Shown here: in pieces, positions 9,977 to 17,922 of the stretch | How positions within the stretch are numbered: position 1 is the stretch's first letter | Layout: each line of letters starts with the position of its first letter | From: Candidatus Lindowiibacteriota bacterium | GTDB lineage: Bacteria > Lindowbacteria > 2-12-FULL-62-27 | Assembly: GCA_023249255.1 (NCBI GenBank) | Contig: JAHFCY010000007.1 | Location: 1-21,312, forward strand | Length of the DNA: 21,312 nucleotides | Reading direction: 5' to 3' | The notes under the pieces: model-generated | Database searches by the model: none | What the model was told of the DNA's origin: nothing | The model's input: only the letters and a program-made list of their open reading frames with translations | Program-made: the position numbers and the translations under genes

Positions 9977-10624
9977 TTCACTCCTCAAAATCACGCGCGC
10001 CGGTGATCCGTCACAGCCGGCGATCCGCAGGGGCAGCGCGATGAGGTCGTAGTCCCCGGCCGGAACACCCAGCGGATTCAAACCTTCGAGGATCACCACA
10101 CCGGCCCGAAGCAGCGCGTGATGGGTCGAAAATGATTTGTTGTGGAATGATTCGACCGACAAATAATCGACGCCGACCAGCCGGATGCCCCGCTCCACCA
10201 GCCACAGCGCGGCGTCTTCCGCCAGATATACGTAGTCCGTCCGAAAGGCGGCCGGGCCGGATGACGGTTCCATCATCTCCCGCCACGCCTCGCAGTTGCG
10301 TGTCTTGAACAGAATCCGCCGTACGCCCAGCAGGTCCAGGCTCGCCACATCGGCGCGTGATATTTTTTCCGGCACATCAAGCTCCACAAGGCGCGCGGGA
10401 CCGATCAAGACGTCCAGCGGCAGAGCGTCAACCGGCGCGCCGGACGGCTCAAAATGTAGCGGCGCGTCAATGTGCGTGCCGGTGTGTGATCCGAGATCAA
10501 GCCGAGAAACATTCGCCGGATCGCCCGCCTCCATCTTTGACGTTCTCACCACGCTCACGGGCGGATCGCCCGGCCAGACCGGCAGGCGGCCGCAGATCGG
10601 AAGAGACAGGTCGTGGTAGATCAA
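9971..10624 (-). CDS. Kynurenine formamidase-like cyclase family protein
   Basis: The 217-residue protein has the metal-binding signature of the cyclase/arylformamidase (KynB) family, GSHTGTHIDAPLHF, supplying His47, His51, Asp53 and His57, plus GVDYLSVES and the C-terminal HHALLRAGVVILEGL. Members hydrolyse N-formylkynurenine or related amide/cyclic substrates using Zn2+ or Mn2+ in the cytoplasm. No other kynurenine-pathway gene is nearby, so the substrate is open. The start is a TTG at 10624: an in-frame TGA two codons upstream rules out an earlier start, and the family N-terminus (IYHDLSLPI) begins immediately. An AGGA lies about 11 nt upstream, inside a small hairpin. The stop lies inside the 50-bp palindrome. 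Confidence 0.9.
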   Translation of the reverse strand: MIYHDLSLPICGRLPVWPGDPPVSVVRTSKMEAGDPANVSRLDLGSHTGTHIDAPLHFEPSGAPVDALPLDVLIGPARLVELDVPEKISRADVASLDLLGVRRILFKTRNCEAWREMMEPSSGPAAFRTDYVYLAEDAALWLVERGIRLVGVDYLSVESFHNKSFSTHHALLRAGVVILEGLNPLGVPAGDYDLIALPLRIAGCDGSPARVILRSEK

Positions 10625-10629
10625 ATCTC

Positions 10630-10647
10630 AAAAATCCTGTTCAGGAT
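10630..10647 (-). promoter_or_regulatory. Small hairpin plus T5 overlapping the cyclase ribosome binding site
   Basis: On the minus strand ATCCTG-AA-CAGGAT (10647-10634) forms a 5-6 bp stem immediately followed by T5 (10634-10630). It contains the TGA stop of the HD-GYP gene and the AGGA that would serve the TTG start of the cyclase. It could be a weak intrinsic terminator or a structure limiting translation of the cyclase. The stem is short, so this is tentative. Confidence 0.35.
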
Positions 10648-11770
10648 GGAGCGGATGGATCGGCCGCCAGGCGATGCGGAATCTTGAGTTTTCCCCGCTC
10701 GATCAATTTCAGAAGCGCGTCGACAGCCACCGGGTCGAACATCTTTCCCTTGCACCGGATGAATTCGTCCACAACTTCGTCCATCGACATGGGCCGGCGG
10801 TAGGGCCGGGTCGACGTCATGGCGTCGAGGGCGTCGGCCACATGGAGTATCCGCCCCACCGGAGGAATTTGATCATTCTTGAGTCCCTCGGGATATCCGC
10901 TGCCGTCGTGATTTTCATGATGTGTGAGCGCGCCCAGCCGGACATCCTCTGAAAACGTTGTAAACCGAAGCATCGCCTCGCCACGCTTCGGGTGTTTTTC
11001 ATGATCTCCCACTCGGAATTGGTCAGGGCGCGCGGGGCATTCAATATTTCCTCCGGAATGGCGATTTTGCCGATGTCGTGAAGATATCCCGACTGGCGGA
11101 TGTTGTCCTGCTCCGTCTCGGACAGATTCATCGTTCTTGCGATGAGCGCGGCGTAGTGGCCGACGCGCCGCGAGTGGCCGTGCGTGTAGCGGTCTTTGGC
11201 ATCCACCGCGGAAACCAGAGATTCTATCGCCTCCCGTCTATACGCCTGCAGGAGGGAATAGAGCATGAGGTTTCGCGAGTGCATGATCGCGCCAATTTCG
11301 TTTTCGGGGTAGGCTTCCTCGGGGATGAATCGGATTTTGGCGTGGAGCGATTCGATGTCATGCGTCAGAATTTTCTGGACGTGACGGACGACCCGAAGGT
11401 GTACAATGAGGGCTGTTCCGGAAACCACCACGACCAGCAGGATGAATGTCGTGACCAGCATCCGCCGGCTGTAAGCCTGCAATTCCATTTCAATCTGGTC
11501 CAATGTCAGAAGATCGGACTGCTGAATCACCGGTCCCCCGATCGCCTTGCCATACATCCTTTCGCGCAGGCGATACAGATCGCGCTTGCGTTCCCGGATT
11601 TTGTAGACCATCGTGGCCGCCTCAACCGTCAGAATAAATGCGGCCACGCTCAGGACGATCTGCAGGGTCAGTCTGCTGAAGCCCCGGCTCTTTTTGATGA
11701 ACTCGTCGATTTTTTCCGTCTCGAATCGAACGGCAGGTTCGGGCCGTTTCGGCGTTTCATTCATCTGCAT
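10641..11770 (-). pseudogene. Membrane-anchored HD-GYP cyclic-di-GMP phosphodiesterase, one-base frameshift
   Basis: Two overlapping minus-strand frames together make one HD-GYP protein. The first, from ATG 11770, has two transmembrane helices (about residues 34-55 and 105-125) enclosing a short periplasmic loop, then the HD part: THGHSRRVGHYAALIA, SGYLHDIGKIAIPEEILN and EWEIMK. The second frame (to the stop at 10641) supplies KHPKRGEAM, HHENHDGSGYPEGLK and ADALDAMTSTRPYR. One extra A in the A5 run (plus-strand T5 at 10995-10999) would restore EWEIMKKHPKRGEAM. HD-GYP enzymes hydrolyse c-di-GMP; all hallmark residues are present across the two frames. Without repair the first frame ends early and lacks the GYP motif. 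The start overlaps the VKOR-DsbA stop by one base (TGATG) and has GGGAG about 5 nt upstream. A sequencing error is as likely as a true mutation. Confidence 0.85.
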
Positions 11771-12987
11771 CAGTTCTCCCGATTCCGCAAAAAGACATCG
11801 ATGATGCCCGACATCGTCCGGTAATCCATGGTTCCCTGAAACGCAATCCCATCGATGACGAATCCAGGCGGACCTTTGATACCGTAACTGAAGGCCTGTT
11901 GAATCTCAACGACCACGCTGTCCCGCATGGCATCGCCCCGCTTCAGCATGCAATCTGTGATGAATGAGCCGGCTGATGTATCCAGACCGAGGAGAGACAG
12001 AGCGTCGACCAGGGCGTCAAATCCGGCTTTCGGAGACGGCATCGGATACGAAAAAAACGCCTGCTCGATCAGTCCGGAATCGGGACGAAACCTTCCGCAC
12101 ATCCCCGCGACCGCAAAAAAGATCGGCGCGCCCTCGTCCGAATGCGGCAGGGGTTTCGTAATCCACTTCACCGTACCCCGGTCGATATAATTGGCCTTGA
12201 TCTGCGGGAAAACCGTTTTTTCAAAATCGCGGCAGTGACTGCACGTGTAATCCAGAAACGCCTGAATCACGATGGGCGCCGTGTCCGATCCGTAGGCCAG
12301 CCCCCCGGGAGCGGCGACACGCCTTGGCACGTATTTCATCCATTCTTCAAGGACGGATGGGGACGAGGAAGAGTGAGAATCAGACCCTTTGTACATCACG
12401 GTCAAAATCAAGCCGGACGCCAAAACTACGCAGACGAGAACCAGAGCACCAATCCACATTGACGGTTCAACTTCCACTGACACCGCTTCGGCCGGAATTG
12501 TCATCGCCTCGGTCGACGGTTGCTCCACACGCCGCGCGGCAAAGGCATTGCAGATCGACAGAATAAAAATGAGAAGGGTCAGCGCGGCCGACGCCAGACA
12601 AAAAGGACACCAGGCCTCGATCACCTTCGCCTGAACATACGTCAAAAAACCGGAAAAAATGAGACCGACGCCGGACACGGCCACAAGAAAAATCCGCGCG
12701 CCCGATCCGCCGCCCCGGACTCGCTCCATTGCGGTCCAGATCGACAGCCACAGCATCGACAGATAGTACAGCGCGCCGATCAGGGCGAGTTTGATTCCGG
12801 CAACTTCAGAATATTTCGATGTCAGAACTTTCTCACAGCCTGCGCCGGCGTGGCCGCTCAGGGCCTCGCAGAACTGTCCAAGTGTCCCGCGCTCCTGCTC
12901 CACGTGCAGAACAACCGTGTCCGCCAGACCCGCCAGACACAACAGAATCAATACGATTTCCCGGATTGACATTCCTGCAGATTTCAT
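11770..12987 (-). CDS. VKOR-DsbA fusion: disulfide bond-forming protein
   Basis: The 405-residue protein joins a four- to five-helix vitamin K epoxide reductase (VKOR) domain (about residues 5-155) to a periplasmic DsbA/thioredoxin-like domain (about 210-405) through one further membrane helix (about 178-198). VKOR hallmarks are the loop cysteines Cys40 and Cys51, EKVLTSKYSEVAGI with the conserved Ser, and the quinone-side CPFC (Cys127, Cys130). The thioredoxin-like domain has the active site DYTCSHCRDFE (Cys249, Cys252) and GPPGFVIDG with the expected cis-Pro region. Such fusions oxidise periplasmic thiols and pass electrons to quinone in one polypeptide. ATG 12987 overlaps the lgt stop by 4 nt (ATGA); a GTG at 13005 is the alternative. 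Confidence 0.93.
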   Translation of the reverse strand: MKSAGMSIREIVLILLCLAGLADTVVLHVEQERGTLGQFCEALSGHAGAGCEKVLTSKYSEVAGIKLALIGALYYLSMLWLSIWTAMERVRGGGSGARIFLVAVSGVGLIFSGFLTYVQAKVIEAWCPFCLASAALTLLIFILSICNAFAARRVEQPSTEAMTIPAEAVSVEVEPSMWIGALVLVCVVLASGLILTVMYKGSDSHSSSSPSVLEEWMKYVPRRVAAPGGLAYGSDTAPIVIQAFLDYTCSHCRDFEKTVFPQIKANYIDRGTVKWITKPLPHSDEGAPIFFAVAGMCGRFRPDSGLIEQAFFSYPMPSPKAGFDALVDALSLLGLDTSAGSFITDCMLKRGDAMRDSVVVEIQQAFSYGIKGPPGFVIDGIAFQGTMDYRTMSGIIDVFLRNREN

Positions 12988-13736
12988 TTGTCGCTCAGGC
13001 TCCACCGCCTATATAACCAGATCGCAACCGGCAATACCAGAATGCCGATCCACTGCGAAGTCGAAAACGGGCCGAACATCCCGCGCGGATCGCCGCGGAA
13101 AAATTCGATGACGAAGCGCGTGACGGCGTACAGCATCAAAAACAGGCAAAAAATCCGGCCTGCGAACCGCTCCCGTTTTGAGGCGGCATGCAAAATGCCG
13201 AACAGCGCAAGTCCATTCAATGAAAGATAAAGCTGGGTCGGATGGAGCGCAATGCCCAGCGGCGCCAGCGCGTCCGGATCGCTGAACCTCACGGCCCACG
13301 GCACGTTCGACGGTTTGCCATAGTCGTCGCCGGCCAGAAAACAGCCGATCCGGCCGATGAACAATCCCAGCGCAAGGGCCGGCGCAACCGCGTCCGCCAC
13401 GGCCCGCGCAGGAAGATCCCGGCGACGGACCGCCCAGGCCCCACCGGCCGTACCGCCGAAAAAGCCGCCGTAAAACACAAATCCGGACCGAGAAAATATC
13501 GCCCCCGCCACGTCGTCCATCCATGACGGAAACTCGACGATCAAATACAGAATACGCGCGCCAACCAGCGCCCCGATCAACGACCACAGCACCAGATCCG
13601 CCACGGCATCCCGCGGCCAGCCCGCCGAACGGAACCGGCCGTCCAGATAGCGACTGGCCGCAAGCCACGCCAGCGCCATCATCACGCCAAAACTGTGAAT
13701 TTCAAACGAGCCGATGCGAAACAGTATTGGATGCAT
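12984..13736 (-). CDS. lgt: Prolipoprotein diacylglyceryl transferase
   Basis: The 250-residue integral membrane protein starts at ATG 13736 (MHPILFRIGSFEIHSFGVM), a typical Lgt N-terminus with GGGAG 9 nt upstream; an in-frame ATG at 13757 has no such site. Lgt transfers a diacylglyceryl group from phosphatidylglycerol to the lipobox cysteine of prolipoproteins at the inner membrane. Family motifs are GFVFYGGFFGG, IGRIGCFLAGDDYG and HPTQLYLSLNG, with RFVIEFFRGD near the C-terminus. The E. coli His in FHGG is Tyr here, and GRIGN is GRIGC, changes I recall from many non-enterobacterial Lgt proteins. It heads the long minus-strand gene train. Confidence 0.95.
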   Translation of the reverse strand: MHPILFRIGSFEIHSFGVMMALAWLAASRYLDGRFRSAGWPRDAVADLVLWSLIGALVGARILYLIVEFPSWMDDVAGAIFSRSGFVFYGGFFGGTAGGAWAVRRRDLPARAVADAVAPALALGLFIGRIGCFLAGDDYGKPSNVPWAVRFSDPDALAPLGIALHPTQLYLSLNGLALFGILHAASKRERFAGRIFCLFLMLYAVTRFVIEFFRGDPRGMFGPFSTSQWIGILVLPVAIWLYRRWSLSDK

Positions 13737-13751
13737 CTGGAGACTCTCCCA

Positions 13752-13772
13752 TTTCAAGTTTCAAGTTGCAAG
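13752..13772. repeat. Three 7-bp iterated units between lgt and ygeW
   Basis: TTTCAAG (13752-13758), TTTCAAG (13759-13765) and TTGCAAG (13766-13772) follow each other directly, then TTTT. They sit in the 92-bp divergent region between the lgt and ygeW starts and partly overlap a possible ygeW -35. They may be regulator-binding iterons or simple slippage. Confidence 0.6.
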
Positions 13773-13793
13773 TTTTCGGAATCCAGATAAACT
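13766..13793 (+). promoter_or_regulatory. Possible sigma-70-type promoter for ygeW
   Basis: TTGCAA (13766-13771) and TAAACT (13788-13793) are separated by 16 nt and lie about 35-60 nt before the ygeW ATG. Both hexamers match the consensus only partly. Confidence 0.3.
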
Positions 13794-13812
13794 GACGCGA
13801 CTTTTTTGACGA

Positions 13813-13818
13813 AAGGAG
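13813..13818 (+). promoter_or_regulatory. Strong ribosome binding site for ygeW
   Basis: AAGGAG lies 10 nt before the ATG at 13829 and fixes that start. It is the best Shine-Dalgarno match seen in the window apart from the one before the PIN/TRAM gene. Confidence 0.8.
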
Positions 13819-13828
13819 ACAAACAACC

Positions 13829-15025
13829 ATGACCACGAATTCAGTGACTGCAAAACTCAAAGAGTTGTCAAAACTCAAATTCGACATGTTCGAAAAAGAT
13901 TTCCTTCTGACATGGGAAAAAAGCGACGCGGACATCCGCGCGACGGTCCTCACGGCCCAGATCATCCGCCATCTCTACGGGTCGAACGTTTCGCTCGCGC
14001 TGTATCAGTCGGGCCTCGCCGTGTCCAACTTCCGCGACCAGTCAACCCGGACGCGCTTTTCGTTCGCCTCCGCGGCCAATCTTCTTGGCCTCATGCCGGT
14101 CGACCTCGACGAGGGCAAATCCCAGATCGCGCACGGCGAAACGGTCCGTGAAACGGCCAACATGATTTCATTCCTCACCAAAGTCATCGGCATCCGCGAT
14201 GACATGTTCATCGGCGAAGGAAATAAATACATGCGGGAAGTCGCGTCTGCGCTGGACGAGGGACACCGGGAAGGAGTCCTCCATCAGCGGCCGAACATCG
14301 TCAACCTTCAGTGCGACATCGACCACCCGACCCAGTCGATGGCCGATCTCTGTCATCTGAAAGAGGTTTTCGGCGGACTGGACAAACTCAAAGGAAAGAA
14401 ACTGGCGATGACATGGGCCTACTCGCCCAGCTACGGCAAACCGCTTTCCGTCCCGCAGGGCATCATTGGTCTCATGAGCCGCTTCGGCATGGACGTCTCG
14501 CTCGCCTACCCCGAAGGCTACAGTCTGCTGCCCGACACCATCAAAGTCGCGGAGAACAACGCGAAGAAATACGGCGGATCGTTCAAGGTGACCAACAGCA
14601 TGGAGGAGGCATTCAAGAACGCGGACGTCGTCTATCCCAAGAGCTGGGCGCCGTTCAACGTCATGGTCCAGCGCACGAAACTCCTCCATGCCAAGGATCA
14701 GGCCGGCCTGAAAGACCTCGAACGCCGCTGTCTCGATAACAACGCCGGATTCAAGAATTGGGAATGCAACGAAAAACTCATGTCGACCACCCGAAACAGC
14801 AAGGCGCTCTACATGCACTGCCTGCCGGCCGACATCACCGGCGTGTCCTGCAAGGAAGGCGAGGTCTCCGCAACTGTGTTCGAAAAGTACCGGCTGGCCA
14901 CGTACCACGAGGCAAGCTTCAAACCGTTCGTGATCGCCGCGATGATTGTTCTCTCGCGGTTCAAAACGGCCGCCAAGATCCTCGCCGACCTCAATCGCCG
15001 CCGACCGAAACGGATCAGCGGCTGA
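13829..15025 (+). CDS. ygeW: Knotted carbamoyltransferase YgeW
   Basis: The 398-residue protein matches the YgeW branch of the aspartate/ornithine carbamoyltransferase superfamily, not ArgF or PyrB. The carbamoyl-phosphate loop is FRDQSTRTRFS (Ser72-Arg76). YgeW-type blocks are nearly as I remember them in E. coli: DEGKSQIAHGETVRETANMI, IDHPTQSMADL, TWAYSPSYGKPLSVPQGIIG, VYPKSWAPF and MHCLPADITGVSCKEGEV. The protein folds with the trefoil knot known in AOTCase-like enzymes and is cytoplasmic. In enterobacteria and clostridia ygeW sits with ygeX, ygeY, hyuA and ygfK-type genes linked to anaerobic purine breakdown; its natural reaction is not firmly settled. Here it is alone on the plus strand between two minus-strand operons, with its own putative promoter and ribosome binding site. 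Confidence 0.93.
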   Translation: MTTNSVTAKLKELSKLKFDMFEKDFLLTWEKSDADIRATVLTAQIIRHLYGSNVSLALYQSGLAVSNFRDQSTRTRFSFASAANLLGLMPVDLDEGKSQIAHGETVRETANMISFLTKVIGIRDDMFIGEGNKYMREVASALDEGHREGVLHQRPNIVNLQCDIDHPTQSMADLCHLKEVFGGLDKLKGKKLAMTWAYSPSYGKPLSVPQGIIGLMSRFGMDVSLAYPEGYSLLPDTIKVAENNAKKYGGSFKVTNSMEEAFKNADVVYPKSWAPFNVMVQRTKLLHAKDQAGLKDLERRCLDNNAGFKNWECNEKLMSTTRNSKALYMHCLPADITGVSCKEGEVSATVFEKYRLATYHEASFKPFVIAAMIVLSRFKTAAKILADLNRRRPKRISG

Positions 15026-15049
15026 CGGCCGCCTCCCGGCCGAACCTCT

Positions 15050-16093
15050 TCAAAATCGCGGCGCGCCGTTCCAGAGGGACAGAAACGCCGACGCGAACGG
15101 TTCGACGGTCGCGGAATTTTTCAGAATGACATTGCAGTCGTTGTATTGGTCCAGGGGTCCGTGTCCCCAGTTGGTTCCGCCTACGACGGCCGCACCGTCG
15201 ACGATCAAAATTTTGGCGTGTGTGATGATTTCTTTCGTGTCGAGCCGGCACGCAATTCCCGCCGCGTTGAAATAGTCCTTCGCCTCCTCGTTGAATTCAG
15301 TCGTCTTGTCCGAAAATTCACCCGTCGATTGATCGAGGATGATCCGAACGTCCACGTTCCTCGCCTGGGCCTGTTTCAACTCTCCGAGAAGCCGCCCCAC
15401 GGACGTTTTTTCGCCGCCAATTTTGATGCCGTAGAGGACCACATAGATGCGCCTGTGTGCGGCCTGAAAAAGCCGCAGGACTGTCGGAAGATATTGCCGG
15501 TTGAACATCACGTCGGTGGACGCCCCGGACGGAGGAGGAATCGCAGGCTCCCGGAATGCGTTGTTCCAAATCTGGTCAAAATACCCGGAGAATTTTTTCC
15601 CGATGACCGGATCGTTCAGAAGAACGTCCGACTCGTTATTGTCCGAGATCGATTTGTCGCTCCAGTTGGTCGAACCGATCATGAGTTTCTGCCCGTCAAC
15701 CAAAATGGCCTTCGCATGCGTTGTTTTGTCGCCCGGCTTTCCGTATTCAGCAGTCTCGTCCAACTTCACGTCCATGCCCTTCTTCTGCAATCGGGCAATA
15801 CTTCGTCGTGTCGATTTCACGGTGTCATCCAGGATCATGCGCACCGATACGCCCCGGCCAACGGCGGCGGCAAGCACGGCTTCAATTTGGCGAACGGCGC
15901 CATAATCGACGTATTCATACTGGATCACCTGAATGGTCTTTTTTGCGGAACCGATCATGTCCAGAACCGCCGGCAGATAATCGCGGTTGAGAACGGCACG
16001 GGGGGCGGCGGGGTCCGCTGCGGACGCCAATCCGCATCCGGCGGCGATCGAAAGCGCCGCCACGATCGTATACAGGAAAAATCTTTTCAACAT
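15050..16093 (-). CDS. Exported twin-HKD phospholipase D-like protein
   Basis: The 347-residue protein starts at ATG 16093 with a signal peptide (MLKRFFLYTIVAALSIAAGCGLASA). It can be cleaved after ASA, or processed as a lipoprotein at AAGC, a weak lipobox lacking Leu at -3. It contains two complete HxKx4D motifs typical of the phospholipase D superfamily: THAKAILVDGQKLMIGSTNWS (first half) and THAKILIVDGAAVVGGTNWG (second half). Each is preceded by the same NRxYLPxVL segment, indicating an internal duplication. The family includes phospholipases, cardiolipin synthases and nucleases such as Nuc; the two-half architecture in one chain fits a PLD-like hydrolase or transferase outside the cytoplasm. 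The substrate is unknown. It follows ispD by 39 nt and ends 24 nt from the convergent ygeW. Confidence 0.88.
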   Translation of the reverse strand: MLKRFFLYTIVAALSIAAGCGLASAADPAAPRAVLNRDYLPAVLDMIGSAKKTIQVIQYEYVDYGAVRQIEAVLAAAVGRGVSVRMILDDTVKSTRRSIARLQKKGMDVKLDETAEYGKPGDKTTHAKAILVDGQKLMIGSTNWSDKSISDNNESDVLLNDPVIGKKFSGYFDQIWNNAFREPAIPPPSGASTDVMFNRQYLPTVLRLFQAAHRRIYVVLYGIKIGGEKTSVGRLLGELKQAQARNVDVRIILDQSTGEFSDKTTEFNEEAKDYFNAAGIACRLDTKEIITHAKILIVDGAAVVGGTNWGHGPLDQYNDCNVILKNSATVEPFASAFLSLWNGAPRF

Positions 16094-16132
16094 GGAATGG
16101 CCGCGCACGAGACGAACGGGCGCCGGCCGCCC

Positions 16133-16807
16133 TTACGGCCTTCCAAGGATCGACTTGAGGACGATCAAATCCGACGGCGAAGTCAGCTTCAGGTTGCGCG
16201 GATCGCCGGCCACGATCCTGACCCGCTTCTTCATCCGCTCAACCAACGCGGAGCAATCGGTCGCTGTGATTTTCTCCCGGCGGGCACGGTCGAGCGCCTG
16301 CAGGAGCCACGCGCGCCGAAATCCCTGCGGCGTTTGAACGGCGAACAATTCCGACCGATCCTCCGTCCGGACCACCCGCCCCCGCAACACGCGCTTGACG
16401 GTGTCCGCGACCGGAACGGCCGGAACGCACGCGCCGCTTCGACGCGTTTCACGCACAACCGCACGGATCATCGCGGGAGATACTGCCGGCCGCGCCGCGT
16501 CGTGAATCAGGACAAAGTCCGTGCCGCAGGCCGATACGCCGTTTCGAACAGAATCCTGCCGGACCGAGCCGCCCGCGACCACGCAAATATCCGCGCGAGG
16601 AAAGGCCCGCCGCACGAATTGTTGAACCCGGCGCTCATCTCCCGGCCGCGCCACCACCACAATCCTTCGAACGCCCGATTGAAGAAAACTCCGGAGGGAA
16701 TAAAAAAGAACGGGCCGCCCGGCAACATGAATCCAAATCTTATCGCCGAGCCGGCCCATCCGTTTGGAATGCCCCGCCGCCACAATCACGGCGGACAAAT
16801 CAGACAT
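16133..16807 (-). CDS. ispD: 2-C-methyl-D-erythritol 4-phosphate cytidylyltransferase
   Basis: The 224-residue protein is a standard IspD of the non-mevalonate isoprenoid pathway, which forms CDP-methylerythritol from MEP and CTP in the cytoplasm. Motifs in order: [12 protein letters not shown] with the following Lys (GDKIW) for CTP binding, [53 protein letters not shown] and the C-terminal [14 protein letters not shown]. IspF, often adjacent or fused, is not in this window. The ATG overlaps the stop of the PIN/TRAM gene by 8 nt, an arrangement like the yacL-ispD order of Firmicutes. Confidence 0.96.
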   Translation of the reverse strand: MSDLSAVIVAAGHSKRMGRLGDKIWIHVAGRPVLFYSLRSFLQSGVRRIVVVARPGDERRVQQFVRRAFPRADICVVAGGSVRQDSVRNGVSACGTDFVLIHDAARPAVSPAMIRAVVRETRRSGACVPAVPVADTVKRVLRGRVVRTEDRSELFAVQTPQGFRRAWLLQALDRARREKITATDCSALVERMKKRVRIVAGDPRNLKLTSPSDLIVLKSILGRP

Positions 16808-17783
16808 GCGATGCGAGTTTTCCGAAAATCATCCTTCCGGCAGAAGTTTGAAGCGTGCTGGTGATGACGACATTGACGTTGCTGCCGATGTACCGGCGGC
16901 CGTTGTCGACCACCACCATTGTCCCGTCGTCGAGATACCCGACGCCCTGGCTCGACTCCTTGCCCTCTTTGATGATCGTGATGTTCAGACCTTCGCCCGG
17001 CAGAACAACCGGCTTCAGGGCATTTGCCAGGTCGTTAATGTTGAGGACCGGCACGTTCTGAAGCTGGGCGATTTTGTTGAGATTGAAATCGTTCGTGACG
17101 ACCTTGGCGCCGAGATGCTGGGCCAGTTTGATGAGTTTCGAGTCGACGTCCACGAGTTCCGGAAAATCGGTGTCGATGATCCGGACCGGAATGTCGATCT
17201 CCTTCTGCACGCGGTTCAAAATGTCCAGCCCGCGGCGGCCGCGATTCCGTTTCAGCGTGTCCGATGAATCGGCGATCTGCTGAAGCTCGTTCAGAACAAA
17301 TTTCGGAATCAGGATTTCTCCCTCCAGAAATTTGATCTTCGAAATGTCCGCAATCCGGCCATCGATGATCGCGCTCGTGTCCAGAACCTTGTACCGCGAC
17401 TCCTGCTGTTTCAAAATTCCCAGATTCGTGAACAGATCCTCAATGTCCCGCCTTTTGGTGTAGCAGATCAGCAGCAACACATAGAAAATGATCAAAATCG
17501 CGCCGGCGTAATACCGGACGGCAAAGTCGCCGCGAATCAAGGGAAAGAGCACGAGGATGTCCGTCAGAAAAATCGAAAACAAAAGACACAGTACCACGGT
17601 CAGGATATGCGCCATCTTCAAGCGCGTCACCAAAAATTCGATGAGCACGGCCAGAAGACCGACTCCCACACCGCTCAACGCCCCTGTCAGCAACGTCGCG
17701 TCGAGTTTGCCCCAGTGCGCCAGAAGCCCGCCGAGGACTGTTGTCAAACAGACGAACGACACCCGCAAAATGATGAAAATCAC
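16800..17783 (-). CDS. YacL-like membrane protein with PIN and TRAM domains
   Basis: The 327-residue protein has four hydrophobic helices in residues about 1-108, then a PIN nuclease-like domain (about 130-245) and a TRAM domain (about 262-325). PIN acidic residues are visible in [39 protein letters not shown] and [12 protein letters not shown]. The TRAM part contains [32 protein letters not shown] and [16 protein letters not shown]. This matches the B. subtilis YacL group, a conserved family of unclear role, presumably an RNA-binding ribonuclease at the membrane. The start is GTG 17783, supported by a strong GGAGG about 9 nt upstream. It lies between radA and ispD, as in many bacteria. Confidence 0.92.
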   Translation of the reverse strand: MIFIILRVSFVCLTTVLGGLLAHWGKLDATLLTGALSGVGVGLLAVLIEFLVTRLKMAHILTVVLCLLFSIFLTDILVLFPLIRGDFAVRYYAGAILIIFYVLLLICYTKRRDIEDLFTNLGILKQQESRYKVLDTSAIIDGRIADISKIKFLEGEILIPKFVLNELQQIADSSDTLKRNRGRRGLDILNRVQKEIDIPVRIIDTDFPELVDVDSKLIKLAQHLGAKVVTNDFNLNKIAQLQNVPVLNINDLANALKPVVLPGEGLNITIIKEGKESSQGVGYLDDGTMVVVDNGRRYIGSNVNVVITSTLQTSAGRMIFGKLASHV

Positions 17784-17833
17784 TTTCCCTCACCTCCCTT
17801 CTTCCGTCGTATCATCGAATGAGTGACCGCGCC

Positions 17834-17921
17834 CCTGCCTGTGGCAGGAAGCGGCGGCTATCATGGATGAAAGAATGATCCTCTGACAGTCAGAGGACAA
17901 ATCGCGCCCTTTTTTGGGGCG
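17834..17921 (-). promoter_or_regulatory. Three consecutive hairpins in the radA-yacL gap
   Basis: The 139-nt gap holds three inverted repeats: CCTGCC-TGT-GGCAGG (17834-17848), TCCTCTGAC-A-GTCAGAGGA (17879-17897, 9-bp stem, perfect) and CGCCC(T)-TTTTT-(G)GGGCG (17905-17920). None is followed by a clear T run on the minus strand, so classic termination of radA is not evident. They may form an mRNA leader or processing site between radA and the YacL-like gene, or modulate downstream expression. Confidence 0.6.
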
Positions 17922-17922
17922 T

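Noticed and set aside
13829-15025. Ornithine carbamoyltransferase (argF)
   Set aside because: The length (398 residues) and blocks such as YSPSYGKPLSVPQGIIG and SCKEGEV are of the YgeW type, and about 60-80 residues longer than ArgF.
15018-15032. GCGGC-TGACG-GCCGC hairpin at the convergent end of ygeW as a terminator
   Set aside because: The stem is only 5 bp, it includes the stop codon and no T run follows on the plus strand.
15146-16864. A 572-codon open frame on the plus strand opposite the PLD-like and ispD genes
   Set aside because: Its protein is His/Arg-rich without recognisable domains, while the opposite strand holds twin HKD motifs and the full IspD signature. Long antisense frames are expected in GC-rich DNA.
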